This document shows, one piece after another, positions 23,552 through 35,900 of a DNA stretch of 64,000 bases (the first letter of the stretch is position 1; each line of letters starts with the position of its first letter). The notes below the pieces were generated by a model, which worked only from the letters and a program-made list of their open reading frames with translations, had not been told where the DNA came from and made no database searches. A program made the position numbers and the translations under genes. The stretch covers positions 53,247,081 through 53,311,080 of the forward strand of contig CM061228.1 of the NCBI GenBank assembly GCA_030844895.1. The letters run 5' to 3'. The DNA is from Ambrosia x helenae. Its lineage: Eukaryota; Streptophyta; Magnoliopsida; Asterales; Asteraceae.

Positions 23552-25587
23552 TGTCACATCCTCAAATTCAACGTGCAGGGTTTTACCACAAGGCGCTTGA
23601 CATACTAGGATCCAAGTCAACGGTCACAATAAACGACAAATATAAAATATGAACACAATGTAGTAACCGACCAAACAGTTTAAAAGTTAAACCCAAGACC
23701 TACAGTGGAAGAAGTTTAAAAGTTACAATCCATGATCCCAAAAGTAAATAATTTGGAAAGTTTAGAATAATGTTTAACAAGATGCATGAACCGGATGAGA
23801 CACAGTGCGACCCACGTGCGTCTAACCCGTGCTGCTGCCTTAGCGCCCTGAGAAAACATGCAATGTTAGTCAACACGTATAGTGCTGGTGAGTTCAAAGA
23901 GTTTTATGTTTGTAAAATTAAGTAAACGTTCGTAAACTAGGCCCAACAATCCTTACATCTATACCTAATGCTATCTAGACATCATTAAGTTATACTAAAG
24001 CGTCGTGAACCATTGATAAATGTTAGAAGTTGCCTTTAATACCCGCCACCAGTAATCACCCGATGTCATAAGTTAGATAGGACAAATATGCACCCTTCCG
24101 ACCTCCACTCGACCCGAGTGGTGCTTAGTGGGCCCAATAAATCTATTCACACTTTCCCTGCTATGTATTAACATATTCATTGTTCACAAGCTAGAAAGGA
24201 CTTAATGATGAAATGTCGCTTAGTACCCATTTGATATAATGTAATACCGTGGTCTGAAAAGTTCGTGTTCGTACCGCATGTTTCTCCCCCAATAATGAAA
24301 ACATTAAAACAGTGGGGCTGTGAAACTCACCTTAGGTTGCGTCTCCTTAAATATGAATAGCAGGCTTATCGTGGAATTCTTACTACCGGAAACCTACCAT
24401 GAATAGCCTCCAAATGTTTGACTGATGATATGTTTGTCTAATAACCCCACGTTGTCCAAAAATTGACTTTGAATGTTTGTAAAAGTTTGACGTTTGACAC
24501 GATCACACAAGACTCGACATCCCGTTGGTGACCCGTTACATCCGTTTATCAAGGATATACAGTCTTTACACAAGTAATGCATGTAAAATACTTAGTTTAT
24601 ACTAAAGATTTACAATTTTTTACGCTAGTGCGAATGAGACTATTTCCAGTCTCATTCGTACCCTTTGTCCATGCGAATGGATATAGACTCCCCTCATTCG
24701 CGCCATCGACTGTGCGAATGAGGGTGCGAATGGGTAGCCATTCGTACCTGCTTAGCTGTTAAGCTATTTTAATGAACATAAACCCTACAAACCCGATCGA
24801 AAATTTCACGAAACACAACCTAACACTGCAGTCACACTTATCTATCCTAATAACATGTTACTAAACTAGTTTGTCCGTTTTGCATACCAAATCACATATT
24901 ACCCAAAATGGCAAATTATAGAGAAGTCACATCAATTTTATGAGAAATTTACCGAAAATGGAAAGTATTAAAGAACACCATTTCCAGGTTATTAAGCATG
25001 TATTAACTAACTTAAATGAATTCCTAATCATATCATCATCATCATGTTACAACCCTAGATTTATCACATAAACCCCCAAATTGGGTAAAAGTCCACAAAA
25101 TAAAAACAAACCACTCATATAACACCTAATCATGCTCCTAAACAGTCCACAATCATCTCAACAACATCCTGATATAATTCAATCAACATATAGCACATAA
25201 ACCCCAAATATATGGTCACCAACATCATTTAAACTTAGGTTCTTATGAAGAAATTCACTGTTTAGGTCTAGATCTAGTTTAGAAAGATGTCAAAAAGGTT
25301 TTTATTTAAGAAAACACTTTGGAATCAGATCTTGACACTTAGGGTTTATCCAAATACATACAAATGTGATGAAAGAGGGTTTAGAAGATTAGCACACCTT
25401 GAATCTTCTCTTGATATTGCTATAAAACTTGTTTTAGCTTTAGGATCCAAGAAATGATGGTAAAAATCGGTTTCTATAAGTTTGGGTTTGAGAGAGAGCA
25501 CTTGGGGGCGAGTTGGGGTTGTGAAATGATCCGAATGAAGCAAAGAGACATATATATACTCTGTTCCCATTCGCAAACTAAATGGTG
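23552..25587 (-). repeat. Gypsy-2 5' LTR, interrupted by Sirevirus copy 2
   Basis: Begins TGTCACATCC and aligns with gypsy-1 and with the left LTR remnant. It has TTCG/CGAA hairpins at 24630-24745 (CATTCGC with GCGAATG arms) and a minus-strand TATATATA near 25550. It stops at 25587 where a Sirevirus LTR starts. The left LTR continues CGGCGAATGAG at this point, so the rest of this LTR should lie beyond Sirevirus copy 2, outside the window. Confidence 0.75.
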
Positions 25588-26120
25588 TGTAGATGCATTT
25601 ATGCGACTAATGCTTTGGATTTACAATAAACATATGTTAATAAGTTTTGTCGAGTGGGCGAAGGTGTTTTTGTGTGGGCGAAGGAAGAATATCAAGGGTG
25701 CGAAGGAAGATAATTCATACGAAGGAGAGATAGGAGGCGAAGGAAGATTTTGTTAGTTATGTATTGCTTCATTCGACCAGACTGTTTGGTCGAATGTGCT
25801 CGTTCGCACTAACACTGTGGGCGAACGTGCATCCTATAAATAGGTCAAGCTGATTTTTGAATGTAATTTTAGTCATTATTATTCCCTCCAAGTTCAGTGT
25901 GTCTCTCTAGTGTTTTGTAAACATAATTCACGTTGTGTCTTTCATGTTTTAATCAAATTAACGTGTAATTGAGTTTTGATTATTAATGTGAAAAGCTTTG
26001 AATGATGATTTACTTGTTTTGATCTGATTGATTATCATTTTGTGATTGGTTTAGGGTTTCCGCACCTAAATCAAACTTGTTTGATCATTTCTTTGTTTAT
26101 TTGTCGATCCTTTTAGCACA
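25588..26120 (+). repeat. Sirevirus copy 2 5' LTR
   Basis: Starts TGTAGATGC and ends AGCACA shortly before the primer site. Two hairpins precede the TATA box: 25770-25796 (perfect 10-bp stem CATTCGACCA/TGGTCGAATG) and 25801-25827 (CGTTCGC/GCGAACG). It also has the GGGTTTCCGCACCTA block near 26055. Confidence 0.85.
25835..25842 (+). promoter_or_regulatory. Sirevirus copy 2 LTR TATA box
   Basis: TATAAATA, 7 bp after the second hairpin. Confidence 0.7.
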
Positions 26121-26127
26121 TACAAAG

Positions 26128-26139
26128 TGGTATCAGAGC
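26128..26139 (+). other. Sirevirus copy 2 primer binding site
   Basis: TGGTATCAGAGC, complementary to initiator tRNA-Met, 7 bp after the LTR end. Confidence 0.9.
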
Positions 26140-26765
26140 CATTCTAGATCAAACAACCACAAATTGATAGTTTCTCAGTTGATTTGGACCCAATTTTGGT
26201 CAAAAAGTTTCTGTTTTCATAGAACAAACTGATTTGATGAGTTTTTGATTGATTACAACTTGTTTTCATGGTTAAAATGGATAATTCTCTTTGATAAACT
26301 TGTTCCAAATCAATTCCGATTCAAAACCTGATTAAAATCATCAAAATCTATCAACATTTGATAAACATGATCAAAATTAACTGATTTTCAAAGAATAACC
26401 GTTTTTGAAATAGCAGGGGTCGAACCTAAAGAGACGGTCGAAGGTGTGAGTTAATTTGGTCGAACGAGTGAATTTCTGGTCGAAGGTGTTGATTTTGTGG
26501 TCGAACGTAGAACTTCATAGTGTATTTGTGTACATTCGTCCATCAGAGTTTCATTCGACTAATCGTACGGTCGAAGGAGGGAACAAACGGTCGAAAGAGA
26601 GAATAAACGGTCGAAAGAGTTTGTGTGTTGTCATAGTCCACATTCGTACCTTTCCAAACTGTCGAAGGAGAAGAATTTTCCTCATTCGACCATTCATAAG
26701 TACGAAGGTAAAACCTGATTTAAAATTTTTCTAATCTTTTCGTGTTTGAACATTTACAGGTTAAG
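26140..26765 (+). promoter_or_regulatory. Sirevirus copy 2 leader
   Basis: Non-coding. From 26420 to 26705 it holds many GGTCGAANG repeats, some with inverted partners. It ends in TTTTTCTAATC (branch-site-like), a T-rich tract and ACAG at 26756-26759, just before the gag ATG at 26766. Confidence 0.55.
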
Positions 26766-27190
26766 ATGTGGAACTTTCCTACTACGCCAAGACCTAATCC
26801 AGCATCACAGCAGCAGACAACCAGAGATCCATGGACAGTTGCAGCTCAGAAGACTAGTCCACCATCTCAGCCAATCAACTACATGGCTATGACTAGTTCT
26901 ATTCCTCAGCAAGTTGCGCAACCGTTACAGCAACCAATTAGAGACTATTGGGGAGTAGCAGCTGCTGCAGTTCACTCACAGATGACCAATGCCATATCTA
27001 CACTCATTCATGATCTATCATCAGGCAGTGTAAATCGTTCTCCAAAGCTCATGGATATGATTGACTATAACACATGGAAGACAAAGTTCAAGATACATGT
27101 GGAGGGACAAGGTTTAGAGGGAGCCGAGGCATGGCAGATGATAGTGAAAGGATATGTTGCTCCTATTCTGGAGAACACTGGTGAACCTAT
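26766..27190 (+). pseudogene. Sirevirus copy 2 gag, N-terminal part
   Basis: ATG at 26766 opens the same protein start as copies 3 and 4 (MWNFPTTPRPNP; DPWTVAAQKT; DYWGVAAAAV). It reads to ILENTGEPI, where copia-D is inserted at 27191. Gag continues at 44671 after the 5-bp duplication. Conserved pieces include PKLMDM and the GAEAWQMIVKGYVAP segment of the capsid-like domain. Confidence 0.9.
27186..27190. repeat. Target site duplication of copia-D, left
   Basis: CCTAT, repeated directly after the element at 44671-44675. Removing the element and one copy restores a continuous Sirevirus gag frame. Confidence 0.95.
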
Positions 27191-27874
27191 TGTTGGGTCT
27201 GCTGACCTGGAGAAGAACAGATGATTGAAAAGCCAAAACATGCTAACAGTTGATCCACACAATAAACAGTCCTTACAACATACTTCTCCCAAAAGACTGC
27301 TGACTCTAACAACTGTTCCATCCAAACAACTGCTATGACAACTGCTGATACAAAGGACTGTTGAATAAACACTGATGAAGAACAACTGCTGATCCAAGTA
27401 CTGAAGACTAAAGCACTGCTGGAGCCAACAGCACCTAGGCTCCAGCAGAGGATACAAGACCATCAGAGTTTTCCTACAACAGTAGTTTACCTTCAGTGTT
27501 TTCAATGTAATAGTAGTTTGTAATAGGCAGATGTTTTATGTTTGTTATTCTGTTAGAGGTCACTGTCTTAGGTGACGTCAGCCTAGGTCATCAGTGGTTT
27601 AGGTTTGTCTATAAATAGAACAGTGCTTGTACTGTTCTATTGTATCACACACACAAACATTCTCTCAGACAAACAATCACTGTGTGATCAGGCTGAGGGG
27701 GAGTACTTGTATGATTGTAATCTTTTAGATAAATGAAAGCATTCGATCAGAAAGCAATTACTCTCATGTTTTGATTAATAGTTTATCATTCCGCTGCACT
27801 TTCCATCTATATTCATATCACTCTTATCATTCTTAGTTAAATATAATCAAAACAATCAAACTCAGATCCTAACA
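27191..27874 (+). repeat. Copia-D 5' LTR (684 bp)
   Basis: TGTTGGGTCT to GATCCTAACA. It holds a palindromic TGACGTCA (about 27570), a GTCAC/GTGAC inverted repeat just before it, and TATAAATA at 27610-27617. No TTCG/CGAA hairpins, so this family uses a different promoter layout. Confidence 0.95.
27610..27617 (+). promoter_or_regulatory. Copia-D LTR TATA box
   Basis: TATAAATAGAAC, repeated in the 3' LTR at 44407-44414. Confidence 0.7.
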
Positions 27875-27876
27875 AT

Positions 27877-27888
27877 TGGTATCAGAGC
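27877..27888 (+). other. Copia-D primer binding site
   Basis: TGGTATCAGAGC two bases after the 5' LTR. Confidence 0.95.
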
Positions 27889-28043
27889 TTGGTCAATTAA
27901 ATTCGATCTAACAAATCAATTTAATATAAATAGATCAGCTCACAATTATTGATATCGTTTGTCTGTTGGATTGAAAACAGAGTAATAGTTTAATTTCGTT
28001 TCAACCGTTTTTAAACAGACTTTGTTTTTTGAAAAATCAGAGA

Positions 28044-28933
28044 ATGGCTTCAATCAATCACGATCCACATAACACTGGCATGAACAACAAGCCACCGATG
28101 CTTGTCAGATCTGAATACAATATCTGGCAACGTCGGATGAGCCATGTTCTAGCTCAACAGAACACTGGGTGTTGGAAGTCGGTTATCTTCGGACCACATG
28201 TTCCGGTGGTGTCGAGTACTGAAGATCCCAAGGTTCAGGAGCCAAAGAAACTTGAAAACTACTCCGACCAGGATTTTCAGAAAATTGAGTTAGATGCTAA
28301 GGCTTTCAGTATTGTGGCCATGGCTCTACCCAATGATATATATGCTGGGCTGTTACACTGTAACAGTGCAAAGGAGTTGTGGGATGCACTGAAAGAACAA
28401 TTTGGTGGGACTGAGGAGGTTATTGAAAACAATCGTGAAATACTTAACCAACAATATGAAACATTCAGTCATGTCAAAGGAGAGTCATTAACTCAACAAT
28501 TTGAGAGGTTTAATTGTTTAATTAGTGAACTAAAACTGGTTGGTCTTACTTACCCTCATTCAACCCTGAACCATAGGTTTTTAAGATCATTACCAGACAA
28601 ATGGGACACTATTTCTATTGTTATGAGAAACTCGATTGGATTTAAGGACCTATCACTGACCCAGCTTCATGGTAAGCTCTTGACCTATGAGAGAGAGCTT
28701 TACCAGAAAAAGAAGCTCCAGGACTCTGGAAAAGTGTCTGATGATTATGTATTTGGGAATACAGCACTTTTGGGTCATGATGAGGTGCCTGGAAATATTA
28801 AGGATCAGAGTTATGATCATTTCATTAACATAACTTCAGGTTTTAACTCAGGTTTTAACTCTGATTCTTATTCACCAAACTATGCTTTCACAGCAAGTGG
28901 TGGTGATATCCAGGCATCTAATAACATATCCTT
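28044..28933 (+). pseudogene. Copia-D gag, C-terminally truncated
   Basis: ATG at 28044 gives MASINHDPHNTG followed by a copia-type gag domain of the UBN2 family: EYNIWQRRM, then CNSAKELWDALKEQFGGTEE, ETFSHVKGESLTQQFERF and HRFLRSLPDKWDTI. About 297 residues remain. No zinc knuckle is reached, because Sirevirus copy 3 is inserted at 28934 and adds a few read-through codons before a stop. It is the capsid protein of this element's particles. Copia-D is a different lineage from the Sireviruses around it. Confidence 0.85.
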
Positions 28934-29449
28934 TGTTGATGCGTTTTGCGACTAAGGATTGGATATATATAATTAACATATGTTAAAGCTTGGCCGAAGG
29001 TAAAATAAGTATGGGTGAATGTGAATATAATGGGGCGAAGGTAGATTTGAAGTGGGCGAAGGTAGACTGGACTTGACTAGAAGATACATTCGACCACCAG
29101 AAGTGGGCGAAGGTGGAAAAAGGCTACGTTCGACCAGAAGAAATGGGGCGAACGTGCAGTGCCTATATATAGTTTTTGTGTTTTTGATAATGTAAGAGAG
29201 TTGTCATTTGTGTCCAGGTTCAGATCAGGTTCAGAGGTGTTTTTGAGAAATAGTGTGTGTGTTCTAGATTAACATAAACTGATTGTAAATGCTTATTTGA
29301 ATGAAGTTAATCTATGAAATGATATTGAAAATGATCTTGATTGTGTTATGATTTGTGTTTTATCAATTTGTTCAGAACTAGGGTTTCCGCACCTAGTTTT
29401 GTGACTTGTATGATCGTATAATCCTGTTTTATCTAAAATCCAACGCTCA
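28934..29449 (+). repeat. Sirevirus copy 3 5' LTR
   Basis: TGTTGATGCG to CAACGCTCA. Hairpins lie at 29086-29115 (ACATTCG/CGAAGGT) and 29126-29155 (ACGTTCG/CGAACGT), followed by the TATA box at 29164. Confidence 0.85.
29164..29171 (+). promoter_or_regulatory. Sirevirus copy 3 LTR TATA box
   Basis: TATATATA, 8 bp after the second hairpin. Confidence 0.65.
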
Positions 29450-29454
29450 CAAAG

Positions 29455-29466
29455 TGGTATCAGAGC
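29455..29466 (+). other. Sirevirus copy 3 primer binding site
   Basis: TGGTATCAGAGC, 5 bp after the LTR. Confidence 0.9.
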
Positions 29467-30111
29467 TTAGAGGATCATACAACAACAAATTTGATAAAAT
29501 CAGAGCTGATTTGGACATGTTTTTGACATAAAATCATCTGTTTTTACATAAACATTGTTTCTAAGAGTTTTTGATCGATTGAAAGGTGAATTTGTGGTCG
29601 AATTCAAGTTTTCCAAGACTTAAAGTTGTTCCAAATCAATTCCGAAACATAACCTGATTAAGATCATTCAAATCCATGAACTTTTGAAAATCTGAGATCA
29701 GAATAACCGTTTTTCAAACAATAACCGTTTTTCAAAAATGAGATCTGACTGTTTTGGGCGAACCTGGAACCTGACTTGAGTGTTGTGGTCGAACGTGCTG
29801 AAAAGTGGTCGAACCTGAGGAGTTTTTGGGCGAACCTGAAAATTTGTGTTGAACTTTTCACTTTCGGGTTGTAATTTTCACCTTCGACCGTTTAATTTTG
29901 GACGAAAGTGGAAAATCTGTTGTCTGTGTCTACATTCTGGTCATAGATAAGTTCGGGTTTTACTGTTTGGACGAAAGTAGAACCAAAAGGGTCGAAAGTG
30001 AGAAAGTTTGGACGAACATAGGATTGTTTGGACGAACCTACTATTTTTCGGGCGAACCTAGGATTTGTTGTTGAAAATTTTTCTAAGTGTTGAGATTTTC
30101 AGATTGTGATC
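29467..30111 (+). promoter_or_regulatory. Sirevirus copy 3 leader
   Basis: Non-coding. GGGCGAACCTG and GGTCGAACNTG repeats occur at 29757-29840, then CACTTTCG and CACCTTCG pairing with CGAAAGTGG copies. A donor-like GAAAG|GTGAAT is at 29586. TTCTAAG plus TTTTCAG (ending 30102) stands ten bases before the gag ATG at 30112. Confidence 0.5.
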
Positions 30112-33100
30112 ATGTGGCGTTTTCAAACTACTCCGGGATCAGCAACAACACAACCACAACAGCAGACGATGGACCCATGGACAGTGGCAGCGCAAAAGAC
30201 GAACACACAGTCTTCACAACCACTTAACTACATGGCAACGACAAGCACGATGCCTCAAAGTGTAGCACATCCAGCACTACAATCTGATTACTGGGGAGTA
30301 GCTGCAGCGGCGGTAAATACTCAAACCACTAATGCTATTTCTACTTTGATTAAGGATTTGTCTACAGGTAGTGGAACTCGGCCACCGAAGCTCATGGATA
30401 TGCAAGAGTATAATCAGTGGCATACCATGTTCAAGATCCATTTGGAAGGCATGGGAGTAGAAGGAGCAGAGGCTTGGAGCATGATTGTTAAAGGTTACAC
30501 AGCACCGATTCTGGAGAATACAGGTGAGATGATTCCTTTGGAAAGCTTAACTGAGGACGAAAAGAAGAAATATGTGGTAGAGAAGAAGGCGTTTTCCCAA
30601 CTGACACAGGCAATCACAAGTGACCTGTTGCATCAGTTTGGGACATGTACTACATCAAAGCAGCTTTGGGATAAGCTGAAGAGGAAGCATGATGGTAATG
30701 AGAAGACCAGGAGTCTGAGAATGGAGGAATTGGTCAAAGAGTTTGAGAATTTTTCTTTTATTAATAATGAAACTCTAAAAGAACTAACTCCGAGATATAT
30801 GCATTTGTTGTCTGAATTGTCTAGTTATGGTGTACAGATTCCAATGACTAAGCAGGTGGATAAGTTTGCAGATGCTTTACCACCACAATGGGATCAGCAT
30901 GTGGAAGTACTGAGAGAGAAGGATGCTTATCAATTCTGGACCATTTCAGAGTTTATCGAAAAGCTGGAGAACAAAGAGTTGGAGGATAGGAGGAAAGCTA
31001 GAAGGTCACAGATTCCTCAGAATCCCAGTTTGTATTTTGGAGGTACTTCAGTTCCAGCTGGAAACTCGAGCTCAGGAAGTATTGCACCACATGTTGCATG
31101 TATTTCTAATGTCATGGAATCATCAAAACCAACCACCAACTACACACCACCACAATACAATTCCTACTCACAACCATCATATACACCACCACAATATAAT
31201 TCCTACATTTCACCAATCTCCCCAATGCAACAAGCAAGTTTTTACACCGCTAACCAATCACAACAACCAGTAAACCAAGTTACTCAACATAAACAACAAC
31301 CGGTGGTTTTGGATACATCTAACTTGGGAAATGTGACTGTGGAGGTTGCTCAGCAACACATTGCATTAGTCTCAGCAATGGTTTCATCCTACAATGGGTT
31401 GGTTGCTAGTCAGATTAGGAACAACAACTTAACCAACGAAGACTACGCACAGATAGACAAGGAAGAGATGGAACTCATTGACATTCAATGGGCTTTTGCG
31501 AGTATAATGAGAAGAGCAACAGAGTTCATCGAGAAAACAGGAAGGACTGATTTGGCAACTTCTCCCAACACAACCTATGGATTCAACAAGGAGAAGGTTA
31601 CATGTTTTAATTGTGGAGAAAAAGGACACTTCAAAAGGGAATGCACCCAGCCACCTAAACAAGGTAATCGAAACCCTTTCAATGCAAATTACCAGAACCG
31701 TCAACCAAACCAAGTTTCTTACCAAAATAACAACAACTACCAAAACCGAAACTTTAACAACCAAAACAGACAACCAAACACTCAAAACCAGATTCAAAAC
31801 CAATCTCCTAACAACCCAAACCGAACAGTTGTACCTATCACTACACCTAATGAGACTCAACAGAATGCGAGTCAGAACCAAGCTTTGGTGACTCAACAGG
31901 ATGAGAGGTTTGACTGGTCGGGTATGCAAATAGGAGTTGAGGAAGTGACTACTGGTGGGAATGTGGCATGTGTTGTTTATCAGGTTGATATGGAAGAGTC
32001 GGTGGCAGTTGATGAGAAGAAAGAAACTGAGGAGAGTGAAAGTGATGATTCTGAGACTGAGATGGAATTGGAGAACGAACCTGTTGAGGTTAAGGCTAAG
32101 GAAACGAGTTCTGGAATGGTGATTGATTCTGTTACTGATGTTCAAGAAGAGTGTAGATCAGTTTATTCAGATTCTGAGAGCGAATCAGACACAGAGGCAA
32201 GTGTTGATTCTTTAGATGATGATATTGACCAGTTGCTGGCAGAAGCTGACTTTTTGATGACGAGGAAGTCGTGCATAGCTGATGATGCTTTCACCAAGAT
32301 CGACTATTCCAAGTTTTTCACTGGAAAGGAAGCTCATTTTGCATTGATGGCCATGACTGAACCGCCAAAACCTGTAAGTTCTGAATCTAGCACTGATGTT
32401 ATGAGTAATAAATATTGTGGAACATGTGATAGATTGACTGAGGAGAATAAACAACTCCGAATTTCACGAGATAGTGCTATCTTGAACAGTCAATCTACTC
32501 GCAAAGAGTTGAATGCTTTTAACAAAGTATTAGATGGCTATAAAAAGGACATTTCCGACTTGAAAAATACTTTGTCTTTGAAACAATTGGCCATAAACAA
32601 CTATATCAATGAAATTGAAAACACCAAGTTGGAAATGGCAGCCATAAAATGCTTTGCTGAAAAGGTTAACAAGAAGTTGGAAAGTTATAAGAATGTTGCT
32701 TATGTGGTAGATCATATCATTGATGATAACACCACCAATTACAAGTCTGTACCATCTCCGGTTTTTTTGAAAATCATAACTATCACCAAGTTATACCGGA
32801 GAGTTCGGTAAAATCAGACTCATCATCAGAAATGGAATCTAATACCTCGAGTATTGGTGATCCATATTCCGATGTGAGACCGATTTTGGGCTTGAACAAT
32901 GAGGGTGTTTATGCTGAGAGTGAGAATTCAGACTCAGAGAATGATGATACTGGTAGTGATCAAACTGTTAATGAATGTGAGATTCCAAAAGAAAATCACA
33001 TCATTACTACTGAACCAGTGTCACCATCTGATCATGTTCATCCGATGGCAAATGCTAATCGTGATAAAAAGTCTGAAAAGATTGATGTTAAGAAAGATAA

Positions 33101-33766
33101 TGATGTTAAGAATGTGGTCAAAAAGAATGAGCTGAATGAACAAAGTGATAAACCGGTTAAAGTGTTTTATCGGATGGAAGGATCCGATAAGATCATTTCT
33201 GATGAGGAATTTCCGATCAAAAATGTTAACTATTCTAAACTTGATAAAATCTGGCAAGAAAGCACAATATGGTTTCCAAAACATGAGAGAACCAATGAAA
33301 TTCCACCAGAAATCTTAAAGAAACTGTTTTCAGAAGTTCCTCAAGAACCAAAGATACATGTCACCGAGTTCATTCGTCCAAATGATAAAGCAAATGGTTT
33401 TCATGAGCCCTCTTACTCGAAAGGACCACTTCCTGAGAGTCTGAGGAATCAACAGTATAATGATCAATTTCCTGTTAGATCATTTGCTTCACCAAATGCT
33501 CATTATGTCTTTGAAGAATATAGAAAATGCTTTAAATGTGGAGAACGTGGGCATTTACTTGCTCAGTGTCCATATGTAAGGCATAAAAGACATGAGGTTG
33601 AAGTTCGAAATTCCATGAGAAAGCCGATTGATCATTATGTTCCACCACATAGACGGGCTGTTCCTCAACAACAACAATTTTATAATCAAAACAATTTTCA
33701 AATGAGGAACAACCGTCCATTTCAATATGATCAAAGGAATCGGATTGCTATGGAACATTCTTGCTA
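30112..33766 (+). pseudogene. Sirevirus copy 3 gag, one frameshift, tail lost
   Basis: ATG at 30112 (MWRFQTTPGSATT). The frame is open to 32811, but a change in a T run near 32765 shifts it; the true continuation is the frame ending at 33763. It has the N-terminal capsid-like domain, the CCHC knuckle CFNCGEKGHFKREC (about 31600), a Gln/Asn-rich stretch, an acidic segment, a coiled coil and a second knuckle CFKCGERGHLLAQC (about 33530). Apart from the frameshift and missing tail it is close to the intact gag of copy 4, so the two are recent relatives. Confidence 0.9.
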
Positions 33767-35900
33767 TTGTTTAGTGATGAAATACATAGTAAGATGCTCT
33801 CACTTCCATTCCGACACCTCTAAAGGTTGAATTTTTTTCCAAACGGTATCTGATGTTCTACTTTAACATGTAAACAAGTCAAACACCTACTCACATAAGT
33901 TGCTACATCATACTTCATTTTTAGCCACCAATAGTTCTTCATAAGATCTTGGTACATCTTGTTTCCCCCGAATGATTAGAATAGCGGTTCTTGGGTGCCC
34001 ATCCATGATTTTATCCCTTACCCTCCATATCGAGGTACCCGTATCCGGTCTTTTATGAACATAACCCGTGTCTCCATCACTTCCCATAAGTCCTTGTTGC
34101 CCCCCACATACGCTCTGTCATAATTAGCTCCACATATAAGGCTTCAATTTGGACACTAGAGATCTCTTCACTATATCCGGTTTCAAAATAAGTTGACAAG
34201 ACTTCACCCGAATGGGTTTAGGCCTCTCCTTTCGGCTCAACGCGTCTTCCACCACGTTAGCCTTTCCTGGGTGATACACAATCTCCACATTATAGTTCTT
34301 GATTAATTTCAACCACCTGCGTTGTCTCCTGCTAAGATCCTTCTGCTCAAAGAAATATTCCAACTCTTATGGTCGGTATAAATGGTGCAAGGATCCCCAT
34401 ATAAGTGATGTTCCCACAGTTTAAGCGCAAAAACAACCGCTGTCAACTCCCAATCATGAGTCGTGTAATTAAACTCGTGGGGTTTCGATTGGCGTGGGGC
34501 ATAAGCTATCACCTTACCGCGCTGCATAAGCACACACCCAAGACCCCCCAAGTGACGCGTCCGAGAAAAACACTACATCCTCCGTCCAACCCGGAAAGGC
34601 TAGGATCGGTGCGTTTGTCAAACTTGTAAGACCCGCAATTCCGGTGTCAAACTTTTCATTGGTTTCAAGAAACACGTTCTCTTGGTCCAAGTCCCAAGCA
34701 AACCCCACCTCATTCTTGGTCAGTTTAGTTAGTGAGCTATCTTTGAGAAATCCTGTACGCACCTCCGATAACAACCTGCCAACCCAAGAAGTTGCTAATA
34801 TCAGACGATGATTTTGGTGTCGCCTAGTTCATCACTACCTGCACCTTCGTGGAATCTACCATGGGACTGACGGAATTGATGACATGGGCCAGAACATTGA
34901 CCCTCATGAAATCAGAAAGCACCTTTGAGAATTTTAGCGCAAAGCTTCTTATTCCTTAGAGTTTGAAGAACCTTCTTGCAATGTAGAATATGGTTCTTCT
35001 TCTCTTTCGGAGTATATGAGCATGTCATCAATGGAAACAAAAACAAAAAGTTGAGCATCGGCCTACGCACCCGGTTCATTAAATCCATGAATGCCGCAGC
35101 ACGTTAGTCAGGCCAAAAGGCATTACCAAAACTCATCATGTTCATAACGAGTACGGAAAGTGTAATGCTCTCATATTCTCAGCTGATGATAACTCGATAT
35201 AAGATAAATTATCAAGAGCCAACTAGCTCCTTGGAGCTGATCGAAATAAAACGTCGGTTCTCCGTAAAGGATATCTATTCTTCACCGTCAAGTGATACAC
35301 ATCCGCATGCTACCATCTTTCTTTTTACAATTAAAACCGACGCACCCCATGGTAGGATACTCGGTCTAATGAACACTTTCTCGAGCAAATCCTCCAATGG
35401 AGATGAGAGTTATTTCGTTTACGCAGGGGCTAGGAGGTAAGGTCTCTGGCTACAGGTTTAGCTTCTGGCATGAGGTCTATTTGGAACTCAACCTCGCGGT
35501 CTGATGGCGATTCCGTCAAATCCTCAAGAAATACATCCGAGTAATCCCGCACTACGGGGACATCCCCTAGCTAAGGGATATCAGCCCCCACATCCAAGAC
35601 CTGCGCCAGGTACGCCTTACACCAATGCTGAAACATCTTCCCTGCCTTTAGCATAGAAATAACCTGAGGTACTGAGCAACGATCGTGCCCATGAACAGTA
35701 ATACGATTCCCATCAGGAGCTGTAAGTCGCATGAATCTCCGCTCTCACACAAAGTAAGCATCCACGGTAGCCAGCTAGTCCATCCCAAGAATAACATCAA
35801 AGCAACCCAATGACATTAAGTACAAGAGAATAGGAAGACTATGGCCCGATAATTCGACCCGACAATTATATACAGCCTTGGTTTCAAGGAGTGATTTTCC
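33767..35900 (-). pseudogene. Gypsy-3 pol fragments
   Basis: Minus-strand pieces in normal pol order: a protease region (35900-35450, degraded), reverse transcriptase remnants (35440-34780), the RNase H domain with FFSDASLGG, HEFNYTTHDWELTAVVFAL and IYTDHKSW (34774-34330), the linker RRWLKLIKNYNVEIVYHPGK and ANVVEDALSRKE (34330-34200), and the pre-integrase and integrase start (PLEVSEWK, then EHLTM) near 33800. In-frame stops and frameshifts occur throughout, so this is a long-dead coding region. Confidence 0.85.

Larger units (their letters stand above)
13755..25587 (-). mobile_element. Gypsy-2: degraded Ty3/gypsy element with nested inserts
   Basis: Minus-strand element. Right to left: 5' LTR (from 23552), primer site, leader, gag (22961 down), a probable solo LTR inserted in gag, zinc knuckle, protease/reverse transcriptase (down to about 19070), CACTA-like DNA, and a 3' LTR remnant (15360-13755). 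RNase H and integrase are missing. It sits at the end of the Sirevirus copy 1 LTR, and its own right LTR is cut by Sirevirus copy 2. Coding parts carry many frameshifts, so it is an old copy. Confidence 0.75.
28934..33766 (+). mobile_element. Sirevirus copy 3, truncated after gag
   Basis: 5' LTR, primer site, leader and most of gag, very similar to copy 4. It ends within the gag tail near 33766, where minus-strand gypsy-3 integrase sequence starts. Pol, ORF3 and the 3' LTR are lost. Confidence 0.9.

Noticed and set aside
31429..32145. 238-codon minus-strand frame in Sirevirus gag
   Set aside because: Antisense to an intact gag region, with no known domain; a similar shadow occurs in copy 4.
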